A DNA stretch of 48,111 nt, from positions 1 to 48,111 of the forward strand of contig JAJRQZ010000010.1 in NCBI GenBank assembly GCA_024279935.1. The letters are read 5' to 3'. Below are positions 18,398-26,813 of this stretch, piece after piece. The notes under the pieces were generated by a model. The model was not told where the DNA came from. It saw only the letters and a program-made list of their open reading frames with translations, and did no database searches. Source of the DNA: Bacteroidota bacterium. GTDB lineage: Bacteria > Bacteroidota > Bacteroidia > Bacteroidales > F082. The translations under genes were made by a program, and so were the position numbers. Positions within the stretch are counted from its first letter, which is position 1. Each line of letters starts with the position of its first letter.

Positions 18398-18570
18398 TAA
18401 TTATTTGTAATTAGTTCTTAAGACTCTTATAAGCAGATGATTCTGCGAAGAAATATAAGCTCCGGAAGCAGCAATCCGGAGGTCGGGGAGTATAGATTCG
18501 ACAAAAATTTTCATAGTGTGTTTGTTTCAACAGCAGCCGGGATCCAATTTTCGGTTGCTGTTATTTTTTT
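18398..18570 (+). ncRNA. Candidate structured small RNA of about 170 nt
   Basis: Between the porin terminator and comF lies a stand-alone transcription unit: a TAnnTTTG element, then perfect helices and a terminator. CTTATA (18426-18431) pairs with TATAAG (18454-18459) and encloses the hairpin GCAGA/TCTGC (18433-18446). Next is CTCCGGA/TCCGGAG (18460-18466 with 18475-18481), 7 perfect pairs closing an 8-nt loop. The terminator helix has 11 pairs. No coding frame or ribosome-binding site is evident. The terminator ends 70 bp before comF, so this could be a free small RNA or an attenuator leader for comF. It does not show the GGAA-tetraloop/GNAR core of SRP RNA, and I cannot place it in a known family. 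A 6S-type RNA is possible by size only. Confidence 0.5.
18529..18570 (+). terminator. Strong intrinsic terminator at the end of the structured RNA
   Basis: AACAGCAGCCG (18529-18539) pairs with CGGTTGCTGTT (18552-18562), 11 bp with one G-T pair, followed by seven T (18564-18570). Confidence 0.75.
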
Positions 18571-18641
18571 GTCGTTTTTATAAGCCCTTGATTCCCTATG
18601 GAATTTTTGTAATTTAGTGGAATTAAAAAATCCGCTTTATT

Positions 18642-19337
18642 ATGCTAAACATCAATGCCCTTGATTATTTATTCAATCTTTTTTATCCTAAGATATGTTT
18701 GTCGTGTGGTGAAGCCCTAAGATCGGAAGAGAACATCATCTGCATAAAATGTGAGTTAAGGTTGCCGAAAACAGGCTTTCACATGCATGAGGACAATCCG
18801 GTCTCACGAGTTTTTTGGGGAAGGCTAAACATAACGGCCGCAACTTCTTTTTTGTTTTTCAGTAAACAAGGCAGGGTTCAATCTATGATGCACAACCTAA
18901 AATACAAAGGCCAAAAGGAACTTGGGATAAGGCTCGGCTTTATTTTTGGCGAGGACTTGAAGCAAAGCTTGTTGTACAAAGGCATCCACTATGTGATACC
19001 TGTTCCGCTTCATCCAAAAAAACTCAGGAAAAGGGGGTTTAACCAGAGTGCGGCAATTGCCGAGGGAATTGCCAAAAGCAACCATACAGAGGTCTTTAAA
19101 GGACTTAAGCGAAAAGTCCACTCATCGACTCAAACAAAGAAATCGAGATATGAAAGATGGCAGAACGTCAAGGATATTTTTGAGTTAAGCAATCCCGAGC
19201 AACTTAAGAACAAAAAAGTTTTATTGGTTGACGATGTTTTGACCACCGGTGCAACACTGGAGGCCTGTGCGTCGAGTTTAACGGAAGTTGCCGGAATTTC
19301 GATTTGTATAGCCACCCTTGCTTATGCAAACAAATAA
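18642..19337 (+). CDS. comF: ComF-family phosphoribosyltransferase-like protein
   Basis: A 231-residue protein with an N-terminal zinc finger (CLSCGEAL and CIKCELRL) and a PRTase fold. The blocks are VIPVPLHPKKLRKRGFNQS and the PRPP-binding loop KVLLVDDVLTTGATLEAC. Homologues (ComF, GntX) support DNA uptake in naturally transformable bacteria, although the exact role in Bacteroidota is not established. The start at 18642 is the only sensible one. It follows an RNA-like unit with its own terminator, so read-through control is possible. Confidence 0.88.
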   Translation: MLNINALDYLFNLFYPKICLSCGEALRSEENIICIKCELRLPKTGFHMHEDNPVSRVFWGRLNITAATSFLFFSKQGRVQSMMHNLKYKGQKELGIRLGFIFGEDLKQSLLYKGIHYVIPVPLHPKKLRKRGFNQSAAIAEGIAKSNHTEVFKGLKRKVHSSTQTKKSRYERWQNVKDIFELSNPEQLKNKKVLLVDDVLTTGATLEACASSLTEVAGISICIATLAYANK

Positions 19338-19343
19338 GCCATC

Positions 19344-19979
19344 TTAATTACCGCCCATCATGTGCTCGGGGTATGGCGGGATGGTATCGTTGGGATGCCC
19401 CATTTGTATCATTAATTTATTGTATTCGCTACGGTTTTTTATAAGGCGGCGGCTCAATTGGGCGTTCTTGTTGAAAACATCAAACAAGGCTTGTATGGGG
19501 CCTTTTATGGTCAAAGGATGAGGGTCCTTATATAATAGTTCAGTACCTTCCCAATCGGGATAGAAATTGTCGAGGTTTAAAGGTTCCATGTTTACAATAA
19601 GCTGCTTAAAAGTTCGATAGTCCCAAAATGTATGAATCACGATCTCGTTTATGAGTACAGTATCCTTGCGCATTACTATATCAAAAGGTGCTTCTTTGCT
19701 TATCTCCGCCGAATCTATCCTGATCACCAAAGGACTAAACCCTATTGTTGTTATCATGACCGAATCGTTGTGGCTGACAAGCATCTTAAACTCACCATTT
19801 TCATTGCTTATAGTTCCCCAATGATTAAACTTGCTTATAATGTGTGCGTTATGCAATGGCAACGAACTGTCGGCAGTAATTACCCTTGCGTGTAGAATCA
19901 ATAAACTATCATTTATTTTTTGAGAGTATGAACTCATCGACATAATAAGAAAGAAACCAAAACCTATTAAATACTTCAT
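19344..19979 (-). CDS. Exported protein with a CarboxypepD_reg-like domain
   Basis: A 211-residue protein with a signal peptide (MKYLIGFGFFLIMSMSSYSQ) and a carboxypeptidase-regulatory-like beta-sandwich at about residues 27-110 (ARVITADSSLPLHNAHII, GTISNENGEFKMLV, VMITTIGFSPLVI). This domain is often found at the N-terminus of TonB-dependent transporters and in stand-alone periplasmic proteins. The C-terminal half is charged and Pro-rich, ending PPYPEHMMGGN, with no known domain. No T9SS tail is present, so it probably stays in the periplasm. It converges on comF with 6 bp between the stops. Confidence 0.75.
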   Translation of the reverse strand: MKYLIGFGFFLIMSMSSYSQKINDSLLILHARVITADSSLPLHNAHIISKFNHWGTISNENGEFKMLVSHNDSVMITTIGFSPLVIRIDSAEISKEAPFDIVMRKDTVLINEIVIHTFWDYRTFKQLIVNMEPLNLDNFYPDWEGTELLYKDPHPLTIKGPIQALFDVFNKNAQLSRRLIKNRSEYNKLMIQMGHPNDTIPPYPEHMMGGN

Positions 19980-20157
19980 TTGGTATTTTTTAATTTCCTT
20001 TTTTGAGGATTGTTGTTTTCATACTTGAAGATTAAACTTTAATTTTCATCAAAAATATATTTTTTCGCTATAATTTACTCAACAACATCGATAAAATGCT
20101 AAATTAGCAATCGGGAAACGAAAGTAGAATTAATGCTTAGTAATAAAACTTAAAAAA

Positions 20158-21045
20158 ATGAAAAAAATATTATTGCTGATTATGGCAATCATCAGCTTAA
20201 ATACATTTTCGCAGACTTTGCCGAATGGAGACATGGAAGATTGGGAAGATTATTCCGATTTCGACGAACCAACTAATTGGAACACTCCAAACCCATACAC
20301 TAGCTTGCTGACAATATTTACGGTAACCAAAAGCAACGAAGCCTATGCAGGATTGTTCTCGGCCCGGCTGGAAACACATAGTGCCATAGATATCACGATA
20401 CCCGGAATTATTACACTTGCTGATTTTAGCTTAAATATCTTCGATTCGTCCTATAACATGTCGGGAGGCTATTTCCTCCAGGAGAACGTATATAAAATGA
20501 CAGGTTGGTATAAATATGAAGGTGTTGACGACGATAGTGCCAATGTGTTGATTTATAACTTTAAAAATACCGGGGAAACAGGCTATGACACTATTGGCTT
20601 TGGCGTTGCCTCACTTGGAAACGCCAGCACTTGGTCGCCATTTACCGTTTTTATGAATAATTTAAGCTATGCCGTGCCCGACACTTTTAACGTGATCATT
20701 TCTTCTTCGGGCGTTGATGGCGCAAAAGAGGGCTCCGTTCTTTTTATCGACAGCTTGAATATTTATACAAATACAGGCATAATCGATCTGTGGAGCCCTA
20801 GGCCAAGCTTGAACGTTTTTCCGAACCCGGCAATAAATTTGGTTAATTTTGAATCGGAAATCCTCGAAAGAGGAAGAACCCTGACAATATTTGATAATGC
20901 GGGAAGAGCAATGATAGAAAAAACATTTAGTGAAAGAAGACTTAAGGTTAGCGTAAATAATTTCCCCCCAGGAGTTTATACATATACACTAAGAACAAAA
21001 AACAAAATTGTCAATAGCGGGTCGTTTATGAAAAAGCAATATTGA
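20158..21045 (+). CDS. PCMD-domain T9SS surface protein
   Basis: A 295-residue protein: signal peptide (MKKILLLIMAIISLNTFSQ), a PCMD (putative carbohydrate metabolism) domain at about 20-210 and a Por tail at about 220-295 (SLNVFPNPAINLVNFE, FPPGVYTYTL). The PCMD pattern is visible in LPNGDMEDWEDY, the EPTNWNTPNPY block, MTGWYKYEG and the end VLFIDSLNIY. PCMD domains are thought to bind carbohydrate and commonly occur in surface proteins of polysaccharide-utilising Bacteroidota, but no enzymatic role is proven. It is 88 bp upstream of the BamA-like gene on the same strand. Confidence 0.8.
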   Translation: MKKILLLIMAIISLNTFSQTLPNGDMEDWEDYSDFDEPTNWNTPNPYTSLLTIFTVTKSNEAYAGLFSARLETHSAIDITIPGIITLADFSLNIFDSSYNMSGGYFLQENVYKMTGWYKYEGVDDDSANVLIYNFKNTGETGYDTIGFGVASLGNASTWSPFTVFMNNLSYAVPDTFNVIISSSGVDGAKEGSVLFIDSLNIYTNTGIIDLWSPRPSLNVFPNPAINLVNFESEILERGRTLTIFDNAGRAMIEKTFSERRLKVSVNNFPPGVYTYTLRTKNKIVNSGSFMKKQY

Positions 21046-21133
21046 AAAAATTGATTATTTTTAACAAAGATTTTATTAATACTTAATATCATAAATCATC
21101 ACTTTAAATCGGATTTTAATTAAAACTAGAAAT

Positions 21134-22513
21134 ATGAATAAGATTTTTACCAAAAGCAGCTTGCTGTTAGCAATAATGCTCTGTCTGGCTGTTGTCGCAA
21201 ATGCAGCTACTAATCCAGACAAGGATGAAAAGAAGAAAAAAGACAAAACGGAAACAGTAAAAAAAGGTTGGAACGTTGGGGGATTACCAGTTATTTCTTT
21301 CGACTCTGACTTAGGCTTGCAGCTGGGAGCCTTGGTCAACTTATACGATTATGGTGATGGCTCGCGATATCCTCGTTACGACCACTCTATTTATGTAGAA
21401 GGTTCATGGTTTTTAAAAGGCAGCGGGATTTTCAGGTTTTACTACGATTCAGATAAACTGATCAAAGGAATCCGCACCTCCTTCGACCTAAGCTATCTGC
21501 CTGACCGCGCGTTTAAATTCTTTGGCTTCAACGGCTATGAAGCCGTTTACAATCCAGGCTGGGAAACAGACAATGACCCCTCTTATGTCTCGCGGGCATT
21601 TTATCGCACCGACAGGAAGTTCTTCAGGGCAAAGCTCGACTTCCAGGGAAACATCACGGACAAAAAATTCTTCTGGCTGGCCGGTGCCGATTTTTACAAT
21701 ATTAAAATGGCAAATGTTGACCTTGACCTGTTGAACAAAGGGAAAGCAGAAGGCGACAGCCTTCCGGACACACCTGGCTTGTTCGAGAAATATAATGATT
21801 GGGGCATTATTCCAGCCAACGAAAGAGATGGAGGCTCTTTTACAATATTTAAATTAGGCTTGGTTTACGACAGCCGCGACAATGAAGGGCTCTCCACCAG
21901 GGGAATATGGACGGAGGCTATTTTGGTAACTGCACCTAAGTTTACTTCCACTATGGATAACGGCTTCATGAAATTTGCCCTTACGCACAGGCAGTTTTTC
22001 ACACTCGTAAAAGACAAGCTTTCTTTTGCGTATAGACTTGGCCTTCAGTTAAACGTGGCAGGACATACACCTTATTACGCTCAAGGTCTTATGTATTATG
22101 TTACTATGCAAGGGGCTTATAACGAAGGCCTTGGCGGCGGAAAAACAATAAGGGGCATTGAGCGGAACCGCATTATCGGGGATGGAATTGCTTATGGGAA
22201 TTTTGAGATGCGCTGGAAGTTCTGGAACTTTCATTTTATAAATCAAAATTTCTATATGGCATTAAGTGGTTTTTTCGATACCGGACGAGCCATCCAATAT
22301 GTTAAAATTGATGATGCCGTTGATAATTTGCCTCCAGGCGTTAATAAAGATGATTATTTTGGCCTTGGTAGCGAATCATTCCACAGCAGTTTTGGTGGCG
22401 GATTACATATTGCCATGAATCAGAATTTCATACTTGCAATTGATTATGGCAGGGCCCTTAGCGAAAAAGACGGCTCGTCGGGGATCTATATAGGCCTTAA
22501 TTTCTTGTTCTAG
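21134..22513 (+). CDS. BamA/TamA-family outer membrane barrel protein
   Basis: A 459-residue protein with a signal peptide ending near ANAA and a charged Lys-rich linker (KDEKKKKDKTETVKK). The rest is a 16-strand-type barrel of the Bac_surface_Ag (Omp85) family. Typical signatures are GLVYDSRDNEGLSTRGIW (family: YDxRDNxxxPxxG), LGGGKTIRGIERNRI (the VRGF/Y-like strand, here IRGI) and the ending SGIYIGLNFLF. No POTRA domains are present, so it is not BamA itself and its substrate is unknown. The start at 21134 follows an AT-rich region. The protein ends 70 bp before a MITE. Confidence 0.85.
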   Translation: MNKIFTKSSLLLAIMLCLAVVANAATNPDKDEKKKKDKTETVKKGWNVGGLPVISFDSDLGLQLGALVNLYDYGDGSRYPRYDHSIYVEGSWFLKGSGIFRFYYDSDKLIKGIRTSFDLSYLPDRAFKFFGFNGYEAVYNPGWETDNDPSYVSRAFYRTDRKFFRAKLDFQGNITDKKFFWLAGADFYNIKMANVDLDLLNKGKAEGDSLPDTPGLFEKYNDWGIIPANERDGGSFTIFKLGLVYDSRDNEGLSTRGIWTEAILVTAPKFTSTMDNGFMKFALTHRQFFTLVKDKLSFAYRLGLQLNVAGHTPYYAQGLMYYVTMQGAYNEGLGGGKTIRGIERNRIIGDGIAYGNFEMRWKFWNFHFINQNFYMALSGFFDTGRAIQYVKIDDAVDNLPPGVNKDDYFGLGSESFHSSFGGGLHIAMNQNFILAIDYGRALSEKDGSSGIYIGLNFLF

Positions 22514-22583
22514 AATTTCACTCCATCTTGTATAATTGATATGGCAAGCCTTAGGTTGATAACTCTTGATTGAGGTTTTGTTA

Positions 22584-22760
22584 GTTACTACTCAGCAGGT
22601 TCATCAAGTTGATTATCAATAGCCCCATGCTTCAGCGTGGGGTTATATATTTGAAATCTCAGTAGTTTTGGCGGAAATTTTGTGTTTTTCAAACAAAAAT
22701 TGCGACAAAACGGATAGGTAACCAATGAGTTAATGTTTTTCTCTACTGCTGAGTAGTAAC
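22584..22760. mobile_element. 177-bp MITE with 15-bp perfect inverted repeats and an 8-bp target duplication
   Basis: GTTACTACTCAGCAG at 22584-22598 is the exact reverse complement of CTGCTGAGTAGTAAC at 22746-22760. Both ends are flanked by TTTTGTTA (22576-22583 and 22761-22768), a perfect 8-bp direct repeat. No gene fits inside, so this is a non-autonomous element. An 8-bp duplication is typical of the IS66, IS1595 and ISL3 families; the GT start loosely recalls IS66 ends, but the parent element is not in the window. The element lies between the barrel gene and the DUF819 gene and breaks neither. Confidence 0.88.
22623..22642. repeat. REP-like hairpin inside the MITE
   Basis: CCCCATGC pairs with GCGTGGGG (8 bp, one G-T pair) around a TTCA loop. 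It resembles hairpins bound by IS200/RAYT-type transposases, but no such transposase gene is present here. Confidence 0.6.
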
Positions 22761-22874
22761 TTTTGTTATTATTTCTTTAGCCGCCGTTATTGGTTTTCCG
22801 CTTGGCTTCTTTATAATTGCGGAAGTGTTCTGTGTTGATTTCCGCTTGTCCGTTAGTGGTGCTGTGGTATCCCC

Positions 22875-24029
22875 TTAAATGTGAATTAAAAGATTAGCTA
22901 TAAGAAAGCCAAGATAGTTGCCAACAGCATATCCGACAATGCCGACCGTCAAGCCCGACACTACTATTTCGCGGTTGTTCAAGGCTCCGGCGACAGCAGG
23001 AACAAAAGGCGGCGAACAAATAAGCGCGGTCGATGTTATTAAAACGGTGTCGGTGTCTATTTTAAAAATTGCGGATAATAAAACATGCATTAACAAAGAA
23101 CCGAAAATCACGAAGCCTACATAATAAAAAATCTCGCTCGATATTTCCATCATCTTCGACAAATCGACCATAGAGGCAACAACAATACTGAAGATAAGTA
23201 TTAAGTACATACCTAAATCGAAAGTGTTGCTTAGCTTATTTACTGAAGGAATTAGGGAGGCCAATATGCCCAAGGTGGTTATGATAAGCACTACAACAAC
23301 CATTTGCGAGTTCTTGGGGACAATGAGCGTTGTGGCGCCGGCAAGGCCGAATATCAAGGCGGAAATCACAAAAGCAATTAACAAGGGCTTGGTGTTTTTT
23401 TTGTTTAACAAACCCCAAAAGAGTTCCTTCGATGATACATCCACCATTTTTTGATCTCCTGCGGAAACAACAGACTTATACTTAGGCAATACTATCCCAA
23501 AAACCTTCTGTCCGGCAATTATTATAAAGAAAAAGTAAGCAGCACCTATAAGCATATCATAGGCATTGGTCATTAAATAAACCTCGTTGTCAACGTTGAG
23601 CATCAGTTTTAAGGCAGCCAGGTTTGGCGTCCCCCCCGTATAAACACCTATCAACAGTCCCCCGACCTTCGACATGTTTTCGGGGTCGTTGCCGCCAAAC
23701 AACAGATAACCCCCTATAACCGTGCTGATAACGCTGAAAATGGCAATAATCATAGAGATGCTTGTCTTTCCTGCTAACTTTAGCCATGATTTAACGTTAG
23801 ATGAAAACAGCATCAACGGAATTGCAAGCGGTATGGTAATGGTTGTCAGCAGATTTTGGGTTTCCATGGAGTTTTCGGGCATCAATCCCGTTATGCCGAT
23901 AACAAGCCCAATGGCATAAGCCAAGACAATGGCACCTATCTTTTTAAGAAAAGTGTAGTTGTGTACCAGGTATAAAAGCAATAAGGGGGAAAAAACGTAA
24001 AATAATACAAGAATAATTGTTGATGCCAT
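22875..24029 (-). CDS. DUF819-family integral membrane protein
   Basis: A 384-residue protein with about eleven hydrophobic segments. Family blocks seen are AIPLMLFSSNVKSWLKLA, VGGLLIGVYTGGTPNLAAL and VLITSTALICSPPFVPAVA. DUF819 (YjcL-like) proteins are related to the bile/arsenite and CPA transporter folds and are thought to move small solutes, but no substrate is established. The inverted-repeat layout, with GGTPN and CSPPF as broken-helix-like motifs, fits a transporter. The start at 24029 puts the first residues directly into a membrane helix. It lies 132 bp downstream of the large surface protein on the same strand. The MITE sits near its 3' end. Confidence 0.85.
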   Translation of the reverse strand: MASTIILVLFYVFSPLLLLYLVHNYTFLKKIGAIVLAYAIGLVIGITGLMPENSMETQNLLTTITIPLAIPLMLFSSNVKSWLKLAGKTSISMIIAIFSVISTVIGGYLLFGGNDPENMSKVGGLLIGVYTGGTPNLAALKLMLNVDNEVYLMTNAYDMLIGAAYFFFIIIAGQKVFGIVLPKYKSVVSAGDQKMVDVSSKELFWGLLNKKNTKPLLIAFVISALIFGLAGATTLIVPKNSQMVVVVLIITTLGILASLIPSVNKLSNTFDLGMYLILIFSIVVASMVDLSKMMEISSEIFYYVGFVIFGSLLMHVLLSAIFKIDTDTVLITSTALICSPPFVPAVAGALNNREIVVSGLTVGIVGYAVGNYLGFLIANLLIHI

Positions 24030-24161
24030 TTGATATTGGTTTAAGCAACAAACCTAATGATTTTTTTGTAAAGATGATAATTGACGGCTTTCTGTCGATG
24101 TGATTTCCTGACGGGGCAGGATCGCGATGGCAGCAAGGTGGCCGACGAAAGTCCGGAAAAG

Positions 24162-26750
24162 TTATAATTTCGCCCCAAGCACGCAGGTTTTCTTATAAGT
24201 CTTGCTGTTTCCGTCCAAATCGAAAACCTGGATGTAAACAACGTATATACCTACCGAAGCCTTGGCGTTGTCATCCCGGATGCCATCCCAAAAAACGCTG
24301 CCTGAATTCCCGACATATTCGTTGTTTGCCAATTTGCGAATGGGATATCCGCTAGAATTAAAAATATCTATGCTGAGCATGAAACCCGCTTGTGCAAAGG
24401 AATAATTTATAGCGACCACGTCGTTGTGCCCATCGTTGTCGGGCGAGAATATCTCCGGTTCAATATTAATTTCATCATCTATATCGGATAAAAAAACTTG
24501 TGAGTTTTCATAGGCAGGTGTTGCAAAACCGACGCTCTCGGCTGCCGAATGCCAATTATTGGCATCATTGGTAGGCGATAAGAAACTTAGTCGCTCTAGG
24601 GAGACACCATCCAAATAATTCAATAAAGGGAAATGCATTTCCTTTGAATAATCCAAATAATCTATCGGCGATAAATCCTCGTCAAAGATTATTATTGTGC
24701 CTTTGTCGTTGTTCAGCGCAGGAAAGGGGGATGTTTTCACAAAAGCCTGGGCGTTTTTAGTAAAATACTGCGATTTAACTGCTTGTGGCGACGAGCTTAT
24801 GCAAACATATTTGCCGGGCAACAGAAGGTAAGATTCGGGGCTTATATCGTAAATACTAGTGTCGGGCGGGTTCGGAGGACTGGTTTTTACGCTACCCACC
24901 TTCATGTTCCACAAATCGACCACCTTAAAGGAATTATTGTACAGCTCAACAAAATCGACACCTTCGCCCAGGGGGTTGAAAAGAACTTCATTGATTACTA
25001 CATCAAGATATTCAGGTTTTTCCGCAACACCGAAAGTCAATATGGTATCCGACGGCATATCATCGCCATTACAATTTCGTATTTGTTTTTTAAGACGCAA
25101 ATCATAAGTGGTGCCCGTTTTAAATTCATCAGTAAAGCTCAATATCACTTTTTCGGGCTTAAAGCCTGAAAAGAATACAGAAAGAGGGTTTCCGACTTGT
25201 TGGTTGACCTCGAAATTGTTTATGTCGCCAAGGCTGGCGGAATCCATGCTTTGGTTGAAGACGACTTGTATTTTTCTTGTGTCCAGCAGATCAAGCCTTA
25301 AGGGACCCGGATAAAATATTTTGTTGGAATTAACTGAGTTTATGCCTCCGGGGCTACCTCCGCGACTATCGTTGCTGGCGACCCAATTTTCCTTGCCGGA
25401 GCAGATATTTCCAGGGTTTATCAGCTCTAAGCTCCAACCTCCCTGCATTTTCATATCATCATTATACCAGTCTTTCTCATAGCTTACTGCCGAAATCAAA
25501 TTCCCTTCCGGCGAGAGCAGTTGCACATCCTGGCCCGAATTGGTAAGCGAAAAACTGCTAAAACCATAAAAACCACCATAGGCAGAAAGAGGTTCCTCAG
25601 CATCATTTTTTGCCAGGATTAAAAAGCCGTCTGCCTCAATTTCAACATTCTCAAATGTTTTGCCGCTGCTGCCTATTTGCAGCGTCCACCCGTTGAGGTT
25701 TATGGAGTGCTGCAATAAATTATGAAGTTCGAGATATTCAAACTCGGGCAAATCCACAACGGGTGTGGGATCTGCCATTATTTCGTTTATGACCAGGTCG
25801 TTCCTCCGGGCAACAAAGAACATGAATTCCGCCTCCAGGGCCTCAGCCATGTTTCCTGCAATATCCGCAATATTCCCGATGCTTAATATATTTTGTTGAC
25901 CATTTGGGAATTTGTCGGCGAAGATTAGCTCCACCATCGAATTATCAATGTAATCGAGTTTAGCCCGGTCGGGGTTCCCCAACTGATTATTGGCGGAATA
26001 GTTTAATATGTCTTCCGCTGAAGCGGTATCAAGGACTTCGTTGTAAGTCAAAAGCAAGCTGCTGTCGCTTAAGGTGGTGATGTTCTGTAAAACAGGCGGT
26101 TCAGTGTCAACATAAATATCCCCCACATAGATATTGTCGAAATAAAATTTGCTGCTGTTGCTCGATGTGTATTTACAATAAAAGCCAAAATAACCGGTGT
26201 TTTGATGTGTGTTATCAAGCCCTTCGGCCTGAAGTTTATAATTATCGCCTCCGGTCTCATCGGCGAAAACCTGCCAAAGGCCATCAGTGTTCCTGATAAT
26301 TTTCATTCCCAAGGCGAAGGAAGAGGAGATAAGGCCGTCCTTGCCCCGGCAAACGGATACCTTTTCGCTTCCGTCCTGCCTGAAAAGCTCAATGGCATCA
26401 TTGCTGCCAGATTCTCCAAATTGCAAGAAATAAGCATTGGCTTGATTTACAAGATCTTCGTTTTCGCTTAATAAATAAACCCTGGCATTGTTGTTTGCCG
26501 ATGGGCTGAACGACAATTTTATCCAAAAGCGCCACTCGCAATTAATGCCCAAGCTGTTGTTCGTGAAAAGTTTCGATTCGCCCGCCCCGTTGTCATCAAG
26601 TCGCAGAACTAAAGCGCCATTAATTGTAAAATTTTCCGTATCGCCTGCCCATGGCGGGTTTTGAGTGAAATTGCCATCTGAGAAATCATCGTTTATTTGA
26701 GTAAATGCCAATAAGGGCAGAAGACAGGTCAGGGTAAATAATTGCTTCAT
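24162..26750 (-). CDS. Large surface protein with two lamin-tail domains and a C-terminal FlgD-like sorting region
   Basis: An 862-residue secreted protein. Signal peptide (about 1-18), an N-terminal lectin/glucanase-like sandwich (about 20-215, FYFDNIYVGDIY), Ig-like SbsA-type domains, and two LTD domains starting at NDLVINEIMADPTPVVDLPE and YLDVVINEVLFNPLGEGVDF. The last 90 residues are an FlgD-like/gliding-associated tail (INIEPEIFSPDNDGHND, IFNSSGYPI, FWDGIRDDN) ending KTYKKTCVLGAKL. Such proteins are probably exported by the type IX system, but the tail is of a different class from the YPNP tails. LTD proteins are often anchored or linked to extracellular nucleases. Specific function unknown. 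Confidence 0.85.
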   Translation of the reverse strand: MKQLFTLTCLLPLLAFTQINDDFSDGNFTQNPPWAGDTENFTINGALVLRLDDNGAGESKLFTNNSLGINCEWRFWIKLSFSPSANNNARVYLLSENEDLVNQANAYFLQFGESGSNDAIELFRQDGSEKVSVCRGKDGLISSSFALGMKIIRNTDGLWQVFADETGGDNYKLQAEGLDNTHQNTGYFGFYCKYTSSNSSKFYFDNIYVGDIYVDTEPPVLQNITTLSDSSLLLTYNEVLDTASAEDILNYSANNQLGNPDRAKLDYIDNSMVELIFADKFPNGQQNILSIGNIADIAGNMAEALEAEFMFFVARRNDLVINEIMADPTPVVDLPEFEYLELHNLLQHSINLNGWTLQIGSSGKTFENVEIEADGFLILAKNDAEEPLSAYGGFYGFSSFSLTNSGQDVQLLSPEGNLISAVSYEKDWYNDDMKMQGGWSLELINPGNICSGKENWVASNDSRGGSPGGINSVNSNKIFYPGPLRLDLLDTRKIQVVFNQSMDSASLGDINNFEVNQQVGNPLSVFFSGFKPEKVILSFTDEFKTGTTYDLRLKKQIRNCNGDDMPSDTILTFGVAEKPEYLDVVINEVLFNPLGEGVDFVELYNNSFKVVDLWNMKVGSVKTSPPNPPDTSIYDISPESYLLLPGKYVCISSSPQAVKSQYFTKNAQAFVKTSPFPALNNDKGTIIIFDEDLSPIDYLDYSKEMHFPLLNYLDGVSLERLSFLSPTNDANNWHSAAESVGFATPAYENSQVFLSDIDDEINIEPEIFSPDNDGHNDVVAINYSFAQAGFMLSIDIFNSSGYPIRKLANNEYVGNSGSVFWDGIRDDNAKASVGIYVVYIQVFDLDGNSKTYKKTCVLGAKL

Positions 26751-26756
26751 TTTTTA

Positions 26757-26764
26757 TAATTTTG
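26757..26764 (+). promoter_or_regulatory. Putative asd promoter (-7 element)
   Basis: TAATTTTG matches TAnnTTTG, 49 bp upstream of the asd ATG and directly after the divergent surface-protein start. Confidence 0.42.
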
Positions 26765-26813
26765 CCGATTGAGTTTTAAACTATAAATATATACAAAATA
26801 ATTATATGCTTTT

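Noticed and set aside
18398-18570. SRP (4.5S) RNA or tRNA-like gene
   Set aside because: No GGAA loop core of SRP RNA, no T-loop GTTCRANNC with an acceptor stem; only the size is similar.
21134-22513. BamA itself
   Set aside because: No POTRA domains and only 459 residues, so it is a smaller barrel of the same superfamily.
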